Origin: Variovorax paradoxus
GTDB lineage: Bacteria > Pseudomonadota > Gammaproteobacteria > Burkholderiales > Burkholderiaceae_C
NCBI RefSeq assembly: GCF_018614875.1
Contig: NZ_JAGGNW010000011.1
Coordinates: forward strand, 744,001 to 808,000
DNA length: 64,000 nucleotides
Direction of reading: 5' to 3'
The number at the start of each line of letters is the position of its first letter. Position 1 is the first letter of the stretch. The translations under genes were made by a program, and so were the position numbers. This document shows, piece by piece, positions 18,318-29,982 of the stretch. The notes beneath the pieces are model-generated. The model was given only the letters and a program-made list of their open reading frames with translations. It did no database searches and was not told the DNA's origin.

Positions 18318-19240
18318 CGCGCGGCATTTTGCCAGCGGCGCCAGTAGTCGAAGGCCACCTTGAAGGTGCCCAGCTGCACCTGCACCGTCTCGGCGATGTC
18401 GCTGGCATAGCCTCCGGCCATCGCGAAGGCCAGCGGAATGCGGCGCTGCCAGGCCCAGTCGAACACCCGCCGGTCGCGCGCCTCCAGGCCGTCGAACGTC
18501 AGCTTGAGCCGGCCGAGCCGGTCGCGCTCGAAGGGGTCGGCACCCGCGAGGTAGATCACCAGGTCCGGCGAGAAGCGCCGCTCCAGCTCGTCGAGCGCGT
18601 GCTCGAGCGCGGTGAGGTAGTCGGCATCGCCGCAGCCGTCGGGCAGCTCGACGTCGAGGTCGCTCGCCTCCTTGCGGAACGGAAAGTTCTTCTGCCCGTG
18701 CAGCGACAGCGTGAAGACGCTCGGATCGCTGCGGAAGATGCTGGCCGTGCCGTTGCCCTGGTGCACATCGAGGTCGATCACCGCAACCTTGAGCTGCCGG
18801 CCGCCTCGGCCGTGCTCCGCCTGCATCAGCCGCGCGGCCACCGCGGCGTCGTTGAAGACGCAGAATCCGCCGCCCTTGTCGGCATAGGCGTGGTGCGTGC
18901 CGCCCGCCATGTTGGCCGCCACGCCGCCGGCGAACGCCGCACGGCAGGCCGCAATGGTCGCCCCGGTGGAACGGCGCGAGCGCTCGACCATGGCCTCGCT
19001 CCAGGGGAAGCCGATCTCCCGCATGGCCTGCGGGCTCACGCTGCCGTCGCTGATGGCGGCGATCCACTGCGGGGTGTGGGCCAGTGCCAGTTCGCCATCG
19101 GTGGCGCGCGGGGCGGGGTCCATTTCCACCGCCGGCAGGTGCTCCAGCAGGCGGTCGCGCAACAGGGCATAGCGGGACATGGGAAAGCGGTGGCCCGGGG
19201 GCAAGGGCAGTACGAACTGGCCGGAATAGAACGCGCGCAT
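18314..19240 (-). CDS. Histone-deacetylase-like amidohydrolase
   Basis: About 308 residues with the arginase/deacetylase fold: [19 protein letters not shown] (the paired His), the zinc ligands in [15 protein letters not shown] (Asp, His), and [12 protein letters not shown] (third Asp). Bacterial relatives deacetylate polyamines or acetoin-like compounds; the substrate is unknown here. Two in-frame ATGs nine bases apart (19249, 19240) are possible starts; neither has a clear ribosome site. It is translationally coupled to the thioesterase and divergent from the phasin gene. Confidence 0.9.
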   Translation of the reverse strand: MRAFYSGQFVLPLPPGHRFPMSRYALLRDRLLEHLPAVEMDPAPRATDGELALAHTPQWIAAISDGSVSPQAMREIGFPWSEAMVERSRRSTGATIAACRAAFAGGVAANMAGGTHHAYADKGGGFCVFNDAAVAARLMQAEHGRGGRQLKVAVIDLDVHQGNGTASIFRSDPSVFTLSLHGQKNFPFRKEASDLDVELPDGCGDADYLTALEHALDELERRFSPDLVIYLAGADPFERDRLGRLKLTFDGLEARDRRVFDWAWQRRIPLAFAMAGGYASDIAETVQVQLGTFKVAFDYWRRWQNAAR

Positions 19241-19267
19241 GGCCCGCATTCTGGAGCCGGGTGCGAA

Positions 19268-19287
19268 TTTAGAAAGTGTGTTCTAAA
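19268..19287. promoter_or_regulatory. Perfect 7-bp inverted repeat upstream of the phasin gene
   Basis: TTTAGAA and TTCTAAA face each other across six bases in the divergent region between the deacetylase-like gene and the phasin gene. It abuts the CTGC-N3-GCAG palindrome. Either gene could be its target. Confidence 0.5.
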
Positions 19288-19304
19288 TTGCTGCTAAGCA
19301 GCAA
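19288..19304 (+). promoter_or_regulatory. Candidate PhaR operator (CTGC-N3-GCAG) before phasin gene
   Basis: TTGCTGC-TAA-GCAGCAA is a perfect palindrome containing CTGC-N3-GCAG, the form of site described for the polyhydroxyalkanoate repressor PhaR in Paracoccus. It ends seven bases before the predicted -35 of the phasin promoter, a good place for repression that is lifted when polymer granules titrate PhaR. Confidence 0.6.
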
Positions 19305-19311
19305 AACCCCC

Positions 19312-19339
19312 TTGATCGCAAAGCTGTGCTGCCTATACT
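19312..19339 (+). promoter_or_regulatory. Predicted sigma-70 promoter for the phasin gene
   Basis: TTGATC, 16 bases, then TATACT. It lies about 85 bp before the start codon and directly after the two palindromes. Confidence 0.6.
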
Positions 19340-19422
19340 TGAGGCCATGCTGCACCGCAACATAAAAACGACGAGGCAGCGCAACGTGAACCGCCCCCTT
19401 CATCCCTTTCTGGAGATTCCAC

Positions 19423-19974
19423 ATGGCCCTGACCGCTGACCAAATCCTCGCCGCCCAAAAAGCCAACCTCGAAACCCTGTTCGGCCTGACCACCAAGGCT
19501 TTCGAAGGCGTGGAGAAGCTCGTCGAACTCAACGTGACCGCTTCCAAGGCTGCCCTGACCGAAGCCGCCGGTACCGCCCAAGCCGCCCTGAACGTCAAGG
19601 ACGCGCAAGAGCTGCTGACGCTGCAAGCCAGCCTGTTCCAGCCCCTGGCCGAAAAGACCGCTGCCTACAGCCGTCATCTGTATGACATCGCCCAGGGCAC
19701 CGGCGCCGAATTCTCCAAGGCTTTCGAAGCCAAGGCCGCTGAAGCCCAGCAAACCTTCGTCGGCCTGGTCGACAGCGCTTCCAAGAATGCACCCGCCGGT
19801 TCGGAAACCGCTGTTGCCGTGCTGAAGAGCGCCGTGGCTGCCGCCAACAACGCTTTCGAATCGGTCCAGAAGGCTGTCAAGCAGGCTTCCGACGTCGCCG
19901 AAGCCAACTTCAACGCCGTGTCGACGCAAGCCGTCGCCGCTGCCAAGACCGCTGCAGCTCCGCGCAAGCGCTAA
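19423..19974 (+). CDS. phaP: Phasin, polyhydroxyalkanoate granule-coating protein
   Basis: Phasins coat polyhydroxybutyrate granules in the cytoplasm and control their number and size. This 183-residue, Ala-rich, all-helical protein starts [22 protein letters not shown], the typical phasin_2 opening. The middle amphipathic region is [29 protein letters not shown], given here in two parts around residue 70. The C-terminus ends in an Ala/Lys tail (AAAPRKR). CTGGAG before the ATG is a good ribosome site. A predicted promoter and PhaR-like operator precede it, and a strong terminator follows, so it is a single-gene unit. The codon use looks highly expressed. Confidence 0.93.
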   Translation: MALTADQILAAQKANLETLFGLTTKAFEGVEKLVELNVTASKAALTEAAGTAQAALNVKDAQELLTLQASLFQPLAEKTAAYSRHLYDIAQGTGAEFSKAFEAKAAEAQQTFVGLVDSASKNAPAGSETAVAVLKSAVAAANNAFESVQKAVKQASDVAEANFNAVSTQAVAAAKTAAAPRKR

Positions 19975-20025
19975 GCCGCCGGCCATCACCAGTTGTCTCC
20001 TTGGGTCCTCACGGATCCAATTCAG

Positions 20026-20055
20026 GGCCTCATCTTCGGATGAGGCCTTTTTTTT
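20026..20055 (+). terminator. Rho-independent terminator after phasin gene
   Basis: GGCCTCATC and GATGAGGCC form a perfect nine-base-pair stem with a TTCG tetraloop, followed by eight T. One of the strongest terminators in the window. Confidence 0.95.
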
Positions 20056-20105
20056 GGCCCGGCGGGCGTCTTCGATAATGCCGGTCTCATTTCAGGAGAC
20101 TCTCC

Positions 20106-20864
20106 ATGCAGATCGACGGCAAGGTTTTTATCGTGACCGGTGGCGCCTCGGGCCTCGGCGAAGGCGCGGCGCGCATGCTGGCTGCGAACGGCGGCAAGGT
20201 GGTGATTGCCGACATGCAGGCTGACAAGGGCGAAGCCGTCGCGCGCGACATCGGCGGCGTGTTCGTCAAGTGCGACGTGAGCCAGGAGGCCGACGGCCAG
20301 GCCGCCGTGGCCGCTGCGACCAAGCTCGGCAAGCTGGTGGGCCTGGTCAACTGCGCGGGCATCGCGCCGGCCGAGAAGACCGTGGGCAAGAACGGCCCGC
20401 ACGCGCTGGCGGTGTTCAGCAAGACCGTCACGGTCAACCTGATCGGCAGCTTCAACATGATCCGCCTGGCGGCCGACGCGATGAGCAGGAACGAGCCCGA
20501 AGCCACGGGCGAGCGCGGCGTGCTGATTTCGACCGCATCGGTCGCGGCCTACGACGGCCAGATCGGCCAGGCCGCCTACAGCGCCTCCAAGGGCGGCGTG
20601 GTCGGCATGACCTTGCCCATTGCGCGCGACCTGGCGCGCAACGGCATCCGCAACATGACCATCGCCCCGGGCATCTTCGGCACGCCCATGCTCTTCGGCA
20701 TGCCGCAGGAAGTGCAGGACGCGCTGGCCGCCAGCGTGCCCTTCCCTTCCCGCCTTGGCACGCCCGAGGACTACGCCAAGCTCGCCAAGCACATCATCGA
20801 GAACGACATGCTCAACGGGGAGGTGATTCGTCTCGACGGAGCGATTCGGCTTCCGCCCCGGTGA
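20106..20864 (+). CDS. SDR-family dehydrogenase (3-hydroxyacyl-CoA dehydrogenase type II-like)
   Basis: A 252-residue short-chain dehydrogenase: cofactor motif [10 protein letters not shown] at residues 12-21, [10 protein letters not shown] in the middle, and catalytic Ser in LISTASVAA with Tyr and Lys in AYSASKGG. The layout, and the late [14 protein letters not shown], resemble type II 3-hydroxyacyl-CoA dehydrogenases (HSD17B10-like), so a role in branched or short acyl-CoA oxidation is likely. TCAGGAG precedes the ATG. Its 3' end overlaps the convergent YihY gene by 53 bp. Confidence 0.92.
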   Translation: MQIDGKVFIVTGGASGLGEGAARMLAANGGKVVIADMQADKGEAVARDIGGVFVKCDVSQEADGQAAVAAATKLGKLVGLVNCAGIAPAEKTVGKNGPHALAVFSKTVTVNLIGSFNMIRLAADAMSRNEPEATGERGVLISTASVAAYDGQIGQAAYSASKGGVVGMTLPIARDLARNGIRNMTIAPGIFGTPMLFGMPQEVQDALAASVPFPSRLGTPEDYAKLAKHIIENDMLNGEVIRLDGAIRLPPR

Positions 20865-21753
20865 GCGGCGGCACCGCCGTGCTGCCGGTGCGGTCCAGCC
20901 GCTCGTACTGGGCGATGACCTGGGCGCCCAGCAACACGAGCGTGGCGGCTATCTCCAGGCTCAGCAGCACCACGATGGCCGTGGTGAGCGAGCCGTAGAC
21001 CACGTTGACCTGCGACAGCGTCGAGAAGTACCAGATCAGCCCGTGCCGCGTCGCTTCCCACAGCAGCGCGGCCGTCACGCCGCCGAGCAGCGCATGGCGT
21101 AGCGACATCCGGCCGGCCGGCATCACGAGGTAGAGCGAGGTCAGCATGAAGATCTCGCCGCCCAGCCCCAGCAGGTAGAGCAGCACCCCCGACACCCCGG
21201 ACAGCGGCCACTCGCGCCCGAACAGCTCGACGCTCTCCCGCCCCACCAGCTGCAGCGCACCCGAAACCAGCGTAACCAGCAGCAGGCCCACGCACAGGCA
21301 CAGGATGTAGACATAGGGCATGACCGCGGAGACCAGGAAATGGCGCCGGTGGTCCACCTTGCGGTGATGAAAAATCACGGCCATGGCACTCTCCAGCACG
21401 CTGAAGGCCAGCGAGCTGAAGAAAATCATGGTCACGAGCAGCACCGGGCCCATCACGTCGCGATGGTCGAGAAAGTTCGACAGCTCCGCCACGATGGCCT
21501 TCGACTGTCCCGGCAGCAGCCATTCGAGATACCGGCCGATGGTGCGCAGCAACTCGGCCTGCTCGATGACGTGCGACAACGCGATCACGCTCACGATCAA
21601 GAGCGGCACGATGGACAGCAAGGCGTAATAGGCCACGGCTCCCGCGAGCAGCAGTCCCTGATTGGCGCGGAAAGCCTTGAGCGCATCCCAGGCGAATCGC
21701 AGGGGATGGCGCAACAGCAGCGCGGCATGGTGCAATGGGTTGGGCGTCGTCAT
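20812..21753 (-). CDS. YihY/BrkB-family inner-membrane protein
   Basis: A 313-residue membrane protein of the YihY/UPF0761 family with about six transmembrane helices, including [20 protein letters not shown] early and [23 protein letters not shown] late. These proteins were once annotated as ribonuclease BN by mistake; the function is not settled. The start at 21753 ([10 protein letters not shown]) is preferred to an upstream ATG at 21792. The C-terminal 17 codons overlap the end of the SDR gene on the other strand. Confidence 0.9.
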   Translation of the reverse strand: MTTPNPLHHAALLLRHPLRFAWDALKAFRANQGLLLAGAVAYYALLSIVPLLIVSVIALSHVIEQAELLRTIGRYLEWLLPGQSKAIVAELSNFLDHRDVMGPVLLVTMIFFSSLAFSVLESAMAVIFHHRKVDHRRHFLVSAVMPYVYILCLCVGLLLVTLVSGALQLVGRESVELFGREWPLSGVSGVLLYLLGLGGEIFMLTSLYLVMPAGRMSLRHALLGGVTAALLWEATRHGLIWYFSTLSQVNVVYGSLTTAIVVLLSLEIAATLVLLGAQVIAQYERLDRTGSTAVPPLTGAEAESLRRDESPPR

Positions 21754-21835
21754 CCGTGGGTTCCAGCAGCGGCCAGTATGGCGTCCGAGCACGGGCGTTC
21801 GAACGCTTGCGTATGATTTGCCGCTCTTCGCCTAC

Positions 21836-23815
21836 ATGACCATCCCCGCTTCATTCATCCAGGAACTCATCGCGCGCGCCGACGTGGTGGAAATCGTCGG
21901 GCGCTACGTGCAGCTCAAGAAGGCCGGCGCCAATTTCATGGGCCTGTGCCCGTTCCACGGCGAAAAATCGCCCTCCTTCTCGGTCAGCCCCACCAAGCAG
22001 TTCTATCACTGCTTCGGCTGCGGGGTCCACGGCAATGCCATCGGCTTTCTCATGGAGCATGCGGGCATGGGTTTTGTCGAGGCGGTGCACGACCTTGCCG
22101 GCCAATACGGCCTGCAGGTGCCCGAGGACGACGCCTCTCCCGCCGAACGCGCCCGCGCCGCCAACCAGCGCCAGAAGCAGGCCACGCTGACCGACGTGCT
22201 CGAAAAAGCCGGCGAGGCCTACCGCAAGGCCCTGCGGCAGGCACCGGGCGCCATCGAATACCTCAAGGGCCGCGGCGTCTCGGGCGAAGTGGCAAAGCAG
22301 TTCGGCATCGGCTATGCGCCCGCCGGCTGGCGCGCCCTTGCCAGCGTGTTTCCCGACTACGACGACCCCCTGCTGGCCGAAAGCGGCCTGGTGATCGTCA
22401 ACACGGAAGACGGCGCCGAAGACGCCAAGCGCTACGACCGCTTCCGCGACCGCGTGATGTTCCCCATCCGCAACGTGAAGGGCGAATGCATCGGCTTCGG
22501 CGGCCGGGTGCTCGGCGACGAAAAGCCCAAATACCTGAACTCGCCCGAAACGCCCGTGTTCAGCAAGGGACGCGAGCTCTACGGCCTGTACGAGGCCCGC
22601 GCCGCCTTCCGCGAACGCGGCTATGCCCTGGTGACCGAGGGCTACATGGACGTGGTCGCCCTGGCCCAGCTCGGCTTCCCCAACGCCGTGGCCACGCTCG
22701 GCACGGCCTGCACCACGGAGCACGTGCAGAAGCTGTTCCGCTTCACCGAATCGGTGGTGTTCAGCTTCGACGGCGATGCAGCCGGCCGCCGCGCCGCGCG
22801 CAAGGCGCTCGATGGCGCCCTGCCCTACGCCACCGACGTGCGCAGCATCAAGTTCCTGTTCCTGCCGGCCGAGCACGACCCCGACAGCTTCATCCGCGAA
22901 CACGGCGCCGACGCGTTCGCGCGCTTCATCCAGGAAGCCACGCCGCTGTCGCGCTTCATGCTTGAGGCCGCGCGCGAAGGCTGCGACCTGAGCACCGCGG
23001 AGGGCCGGGCGCACATGACGAGCAATGTGCGCCCGCTCTGGAGCGCCATGCCCGACGGCGCGCTCAAGCGCCAGCTGCTGAGCGAGATTGGCGCGCTGGT
23101 GCAGCTCGACGCCGCAGCGCTCTCTGAACTCTGGGCCTCCACGCCAGGCCCGCGCAAGACGGCCGCGGCGCCGGGCCCGCGCCACAGCGAGCCGGGCCAT
23201 GAAAGCGAATACCCCGACATGCCGCCGCCGGCCGAATACGCGCCGCCGCGCTATGAAAGCGATAGCAAACCGCGCAAATTCGTCAAGGGCAAGCGCTGGG
23301 GCGGCAAGTTCGAGGCGCCCATCGAGCCGCTGCGCGGCCGGGGCAAGCCGCCGAGCCGGCCGGACGTGGCGGCGCGGCTGCTGCTGTCGAACATGGCGCA
23401 GTGGGACGCGCTGTCGCACGAGCTTCACCTCATGCTGTGCGAACTGCCGGGGCCGCACGGGGCGCTTTTCAGCTGGCTCGACAGCCAGTTGCATGAGCAC
23501 GGCGTGCAGCCGTGGGCGGCACTCCGCGAAGGGATGCGGGGGCTCGATTTCGAAACGCTGGCGGAGCGCCTCATGAGCGTTTCCGAAAGCACCCCGGTCC
23601 CCGAAGGCGAGGAAGAACAGCACCTGGCCGATGCCGCCAAGGAGCTCGCGAGCGTGCTCGACTTCATGCTCGACGACCGCCTGAAAGCGCAGCAAAGCGA
23701 GGCCATTGCCACCGTCGGAAAGGACCCGAAGGCGCTGGAGCGCTACAAGGCGCTGGAGGCCAGGCGGCTCGAATTGCGCAACCGTTTGAATCCGCGTGGT
23801 TCCGAAACTGCTTGA
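21836..23815 (+). CDS. dnaG: DNA primase
   Basis: Synthesises RNA primers at the replication fork and binds the DnaB helicase. The 659-residue protein has the CHC2 zinc finger at the N-terminus (C38, H41, C59, C62). The RNA-polymerase domain follows, with GFGGRVLGDEKPKYLNS and the TOPRIM core: VTEGYMDVVAL (catalytic Glu) and FSFDGDAAGRRAA (Asp-x-Asp). A Pro/Glu-rich linker of about 70 residues comes next, then the C-terminal helicase-binding domain. The ATG at 21836 was chosen because DnaG homology begins there; the open frame extends antisense into YihY. rpoD follows after 325 bp, a conserved order. Confidence 0.98.
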   Translation: MTIPASFIQELIARADVVEIVGRYVQLKKAGANFMGLCPFHGEKSPSFSVSPTKQFYHCFGCGVHGNAIGFLMEHAGMGFVEAVHDLAGQYGLQVPEDDASPAERARAANQRQKQATLTDVLEKAGEAYRKALRQAPGAIEYLKGRGVSGEVAKQFGIGYAPAGWRALASVFPDYDDPLLAESGLVIVNTEDGAEDAKRYDRFRDRVMFPIRNVKGECIGFGGRVLGDEKPKYLNSPETPVFSKGRELYGLYEARAAFRERGYALVTEGYMDVVALAQLGFPNAVATLGTACTTEHVQKLFRFTESVVFSFDGDAAGRRAARKALDGALPYATDVRSIKFLFLPAEHDPDSFIREHGADAFARFIQEATPLSRFMLEAAREGCDLSTAEGRAHMTSNVRPLWSAMPDGALKRQLLSEIGALVQLDAAALSELWASTPGPRKTAAAPGPRHSEPGHESEYPDMPPPAEYAPPRYESDSKPRKFVKGKRWGGKFEAPIEPLRGRGKPPSRPDVAARLLLSNMAQWDALSHELHLMLCELPGPHGALFSWLDSQLHEHGVQPWAALREGMRGLDFETLAERLMSVSESTPVPEGEEEQHLADAAKELASVLDFMLDDRLKAQQSEAIATVGKDPKALERYKALEARRLELRNRLNPRGSETA

Positions 23816-23837
23816 AATTTGCGCAGTAGGCTATAAT
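23812..23837 (+). promoter_or_regulatory. Putative rpoD promoter overlapping the dnaG stop
   Basis: A perfect TATAAT at 23832-23837 follows TTGAAA at 23812-23817 with a short 14-base spacer; a 17-base spacer would use the poor TGCTTG at 23809. It would let rpoD be transcribed separately from dnaG, with a 5' leader of about 295 nt. The -10 is convincing, the -35 is not. Confidence 0.5.
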
Positions 23838-24019
23838 GTAAGGCTTCGCAACTGGCGAAATTAGGCAAGAGCGACAGCAGCACCTCCGGGCCGACCCCTA
23901 GCGCAACGCACTCCAACGGAAAAAATCCGGCGGAAAGGGTCAATAACCGCAAGGACTGCACACCAAATGTTCGCCCGACATCTTGCCTGACGAGGAATTT
24001 CTTCCTCTTTCCCAATTGT

Positions 24020-24072
24020 TCTGTCCGTGCCTGTGCGCGGGCTTTGTGTCTGCCCGTGCCTGTGCACGGGCT
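24020..24072 (+). repeat. Tandem 29-bp-period repeat with hairpin in the rpoD leader
   Basis: The 325-bp dnaG-rpoD spacer holds two copies of a 24-base unit (24020-24043 and 24049-24072, offset 29) that differ at two positions. The second copy contains a perfect hairpin, CCCGTGC-CTGT-GCACGGG (24053-24070); the first copy can form a weaker version. It lies 70 bp before the rpoD start codon. Apart from the promoter-like hexamer at 23832 and a short TTCGC/GCGAA hairpin near 23845, I see nothing else recognisable in the spacer. Confidence 0.75.
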
Positions 24073-24140
24073 GCGGCGGCGCTGCCCTGTGGCGGTGCGC
24101 CTGTGATTTCGCTTGGTCCATCTTGCTGTAACGAGGTCGT

Positions 24141-26495
<2,355 letters not shown>

Positions 26496-26526
26496 GCCGG
26501 TCTCCCGGTATCTCTCTGACGAGGAG

Positions 26527-26552
26527 GCGCCCGCAAGGGCGCTTTCTTTTTT
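26527..26552 (+). terminator. Rho-independent terminator after rpoD
   Basis: GCGCCC and GGGCGC pair around a GCAA tetraloop, followed by TTTCTTTTTT, 31 bp after the rpoD stop codon. Confidence 0.92.
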
Positions 26553-26586
26553 GGCGTTCACGACAAAAAACAATGGAGCAAACCTC

Positions 26587-27822
26587 ATGAATCCAGATGC
26601 AGACAAACTCTGGCAGGCCCCGCGCTGGGCACTGGCCGTGCTGCTCGCGGTGCTGGGCATGCTGGGCCCCTTCTCCATCGACACCTACATTCCGGCCTTC
26701 TCGGGCATTGCGCGCTCCATCGGCGCCACGCCGGCCGAGATGCAGCAGACGCTTTCGGCCTACCTGTTCGGCTTCGCGTTCATGAACCTGTTCCATGGCG
26801 CCCTGTCGGACAGCTTCGGCCGGCGGCCCGTGGTGCTGTGGGGGCTCGCGGTGTTCACGCTCGCCTCGCTGGGCTGCGCGCTGTCGCAGAACATTGCGCA
26901 GCTGGTGCTGTTCCGCGGATTGCAGGGCCTCTCGACGGGCGCGGGTATCGTGGTCTCGCGCGCCGTGATCCGCGACATGTTCCCGCCGGCCGACGCGCAG
27001 CGCGTGATGAGCCAGGTGACCATCTACTTTGGCGTGGCACCGGCCATCGCGCCGATCGTCGGCGGCTTTCTCTTCGTGCATGCCGGCTGGCACGCCATCT
27101 TCTGGTTTCTGGTGGCGGTCGGCGTGATCCTGTTCGCAGCCAACTACAAGCTGCTGCCCGAAACGCTGCACCAGAGCCAGCGCCAGCCGTTCCAGGTGCG
27201 GCACCTGATGCGCGGCTACTGGGACCTGTGCTCGGACCCGCGCTTTCTGCTGCTCGCGTTCGCAAGCGGCGTTCCGTTCAACGGCATGTTCCTCTACGTG
27301 CTGGCAGCACCTGCCTTCCTTGGCGACCACCTCGCACTGGCGCCGACGCAGTTCTTCTGGTTCTTCCTGCTGACCATCGGCGGCATCATGTCGGGCGCAT
27401 GGGCCAGCGGCCGCATGGCGGGCAAGGTGGCGCCCAAGCGGCAGATCCGCGACGGTTTCCTGATCATGCTGTTGACCTCGCTGGTCAACGTGGTGGCCAA
27501 TTCGCTGTTCACCGCGCATGCGGCCTGGGCGCTGTGGCCGCTCGCGGTGTTCGCGTTCGGCTGGGCGCTGATGGTGCCGGTCGTCACCTTGCTGGTGCTC
27601 GACCTTCATCCGGAGCGGCGCGGCATGGCCTCGTCGCTGCAGGCCGTGATCGGCTCCACCGCCAATGGCCTCGTGGCCGGCGTGGTGGCGCCGCTGGTCA
27701 TGCATTCCACGCTGGCATTGGCGCTGACCTCGACGCTGATGCTGGGCATCGGCCTTGTCGCCTGGGTCTGGCTGCACGGGCAGTGGCCCGAGATCGGCCG
27801 CCGAGTGGCTGCGGAGGCCTGA
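26587..27822 (+). CDS. MFS multidrug efflux transporter, Bcr/CflA type
   Basis: A 411-residue major-facilitator exporter with twelve predicted helices. GPFSIDTYIPAFSGIA in helix 1 and the loop motif GALSDSFGRRPVVLWG match the Bcr/CflA group, which exports drugs such as bicyclomycin and chloramphenicol as well as cysteine. Motif C of drug antiporters is suggested by GVAPAIAPIVGGFL. The start at 26587 gives the family-typical N-terminus; the open frame upstream runs through the rpoD terminator and is not used. The HPP-CBS gene follows four bases after the stop codon. Confidence 0.93.
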   Translation: MNPDADKLWQAPRWALAVLLAVLGMLGPFSIDTYIPAFSGIARSIGATPAEMQQTLSAYLFGFAFMNLFHGALSDSFGRRPVVLWGLAVFTLASLGCALSQNIAQLVLFRGLQGLSTGAGIVVSRAVIRDMFPPADAQRVMSQVTIYFGVAPAIAPIVGGFLFVHAGWHAIFWFLVAVGVILFAANYKLLPETLHQSQRQPFQVRHLMRGYWDLCSDPRFLLLAFASGVPFNGMFLYVLAAPAFLGDHLALAPTQFFWFFLLTIGGIMSGAWASGRMAGKVAPKRQIRDGFLIMLLTSLVNVVANSLFTAHAAWALWPLAVFAFGWALMVPVVTLLVLDLHPERRGMASSLQAVIGSTANGLVAGVVAPLVMHSTLALALTSTLMLGIGLVAWVWLHGQWPEIGRRVAAEA

Positions 27823-27826
27823 CGCA

Positions 27827-28957
27827 ATGCAACAGTTTTCCGCTTTGCTGACGCATGCGCGTGCCTGGCTGCCGGGCAGAAGCACCGTCGACGCACGCGA
27901 GCGCACGCGTGCCGTGGCCGGCGCGGCCATCGGGCTGTTGATCACCGCGCTGCTGTGCCGCTGGATGGCCGATGCGGTGAACGTCAGCATCTGGCTGATT
28001 GCACCGATGGGCGCGAGCGCGGTGCTGGTGTTTGCCGTGCCCGCGAGTCCGCTCGCGCAGCCCTGGTCGGTCATCGTGGGCAACACGCTGTCGACACTGG
28101 TGGGCATCGCCTGCGTCCGCTGGATACCGGATGCGGCCTGGGCCGCAGCATTGGCCGTCGGCGCCGCCATCGGCCTGATGTTCGCCACGCGCAGCCTGCA
28201 CCCGCCGGGCGGCGCCGCGGCGCTGCTTGCTGTGCTGACGCACACCACGGATTTCTCGGCGGCCCTGTTCCCTACGCTGGTGAACTCGCTGCTGCTGGTG
28301 CTGGCGGGCGTGGCCTACAACTCGTTCACGGGCCGCCGCTATCCGCATGTGCAGGTGGCACAACCGCCGCGCGCCGATGCACGTTTCAGCCAGGCCGACG
28401 TCGACGCAGTGCTGGCGCGCTACAACCAGGTGCTGGACATCAGCCGCGACGACCTGGAGTCGCTGATCCAGCAGACCGAACTCGAGTCGTACAAGCGGCG
28501 GCTCGGCACCTTGCACTGCGGCGACATCATGTCGCGCGAGCCGGTGTCGGTGGAGTTCGGCACGCCGCTGCAGGAAGCCTGGATGCTGATGAACCAGCGC
28601 CGCATCAAGGCGCTGCCGGTGACCGACCGCACGCGACGCGTGGTGGGCATCGTGACGCAGGCCGACTTCTTCCGCCAGCTCGACCTGGAACACCACGAAG
28701 GCATTGCCGGCCGGCTGCGCGACCTGATCCGCGCCACGCGCACCGTGGTGTCGAACAAGCCCGAGGTGGTCGGCCAGATCATGACGCGCCAGGTGCGCGT
28801 GGCCAGCGCCGACCGCCCGGTGGTCGACCTGGTGCCGCTGTTCTCCGAAGGCGGCCACCACCACATCCCCATCATCGACCACGAAAAGCGGCTCACCGGG
28901 ATGATCACGCAGTCGGATTTCGTGCGCGCGCTGTACCGGGCGGTGGGGCCGGCGTAG
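27827..28957 (+). CDS. HPP-family membrane protein with two CBS domains
   Basis: A 376-residue protein: an N-terminal membrane HPP domain of four or five helices (APMGASAVLVFAVP, then the name-giving SLHPPGGAAAL) and a C-terminal pair of CBS domains (from about residue 235: GDIMSREPVSVEFGTPLQEA and MTRQVRVASADRPVVDLVPL). CBS pairs usually sense adenine nucleotides. HPP proteins from plants and cyanobacteria carry nitrite, so anion transport controlled by energy charge is a reasonable guess, not proven. It is coupled to the upstream MFS gene and ends one base before the convergent Bug gene. Confidence 0.92.
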   Translation: MQQFSALLTHARAWLPGRSTVDARERTRAVAGAAIGLLITALLCRWMADAVNVSIWLIAPMGASAVLVFAVPASPLAQPWSVIVGNTLSTLVGIACVRWIPDAAWAAALAVGAAIGLMFATRSLHPPGGAAALLAVLTHTTDFSAALFPTLVNSLLLVLAGVAYNSFTGRRYPHVQVAQPPRADARFSQADVDAVLARYNQVLDISRDDLESLIQQTELESYKRRLGTLHCGDIMSREPVSVEFGTPLQEAWMLMNQRRIKALPVTDRTRRVVGIVTQADFFRQLDLEHHEGIAGRLRDLIRATRTVVSNKPEVVGQIMTRQVRVASADRPVVDLVPLFSEGGHHHIPIIDHEKRLTGMITQSDFVRALYRAVGPA

Positions 28958-28958
28958 A

Positions 28959-29945
28959 TCACTCCAGCACCACGTTCGCCTTCTTCACCAGCGCCGCATA
29001 GCGCGCGGCTTCGCTGCGGAAGTAGCTCGCGGCCTGTTCGGGCGACGTGGGCTTGATGATGTTGCCCTGCTTGTCCATGGCCTCGCGCACCTCGGCGCTG
29101 GTGAAGGCGGCGGCCACGGCGTCGTGCACGCGCTGGACGTCGGCGGCCTGCATCTTCGGCGGCCCGATCACCGCGAACCAGCCTTCGACGACGTAGTTGG
29201 GCAGGCCCTGCTCCGCGATGGTGGGAATGTCGGGCGCAGCCGGCGAGCGCGCCGGTCCGCACAGGCCGATGGCCCGCAGCGCGCCGCTCTTGATGTGCGG
29301 CTGCACCGCGGGCAGCGCCACCACACCCATCTCGACCTGGCCCGCGATCATGTCGGTGACCATCGGGCCGGTGCCCTTGTAGGGAATGTGCCGTGCCTTC
29401 ACGCCGGCCTCGTCCATGAACATTTCGCCGGCCAGGTGAATGATGGTGCCGTTGCCCGACGAGGCGTAGTTGTAGCCCTCTGGCTTGGCGCGCAGCAGCG
29501 CCACCAGTTCCTTCACGTTCCTGGCAGGCAACTTCGGATTGACCACCAGCACCAGCGGCGTTGCGCCCACCACGCTGATCGGCGTCACGTCGTTGATGGC
29601 GTCGAAGGGCATCTTCTTGTAGACCGCTGGATTGATGACGTGGTTGTTCGACACCATGCCGAGCGTGAGCCCGTCGGGTGCGGCCTTGATCATCACGGAG
29701 GTGCCGGTGATGCCGCCCGCGCCGGGCAGGTTCTCGATCACCACCGGCTGGCCGAAGGCCTTGCCGAGGGCAACCGAAGCCGCGCGCGTGATGGCGTCCA
29801 CGCCAGAGCCGGCGCTGATCGGCAGGATGAAGCGGATGGGCTTGTCGGAGCCCTGCGCCAGCGCGGGGCAAGCGGCCAGCGCGGCAGCGGAGGCGCCCAG
29901 GCCCAGGACGGCGCGGCGGGTCATCGGGGGAAGGATCGTGTGCAT
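28959..29945 (-). CDS. Bug-family (tripartite tricarboxylate transporter) solute-binding protein
   Basis: A 328-residue periplasmic binding protein of the Bug/TctC family, which is greatly expanded in Bordetella and Comamonadaceae. A twin-arginine-like signal (MTRRAVLGLGASAAALAA) ends near ALAQ. The mature part has IRFILPISAGSGVDAITRA and VIENLPGAGGITGTSVM, the two loops that bind the carboxylate of the ligand. No membrane TctA/TctB genes are nearby, as is common for orphan Bug proteins. It is the last gene of the operon with the CoA-transferase and lyase, so the ligand is probably the acid those enzymes consume. Confidence 0.93.
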   Translation of the reverse strand: MHTILPPMTRRAVLGLGASAAALAACPALAQGSDKPIRFILPISAGSGVDAITRAASVALGKAFGQPVVIENLPGAGGITGTSVMIKAAPDGLTLGMVSNNHVINPAVYKKMPFDAINDVTPISVVGATPLVLVVNPKLPARNVKELVALLRAKPEGYNYASSGNGTIIHLAGEMFMDEAGVKARHIPYKGTGPMVTDMIAGQVEMGVVALPAVQPHIKSGALRAIGLCGPARSPAAPDIPTIAEQGLPNYVVEGWFAVIGPPKMQAADVQRVHDAVAAAFTSAEVREAMDKQGNIIKPTSPEQAASYFRSEAARYAALVKKANVVLE

Positions 29946-29982
29946 GGTCTTGTCTCTCTTTGTATGTGTTCGAAAAATGCGT

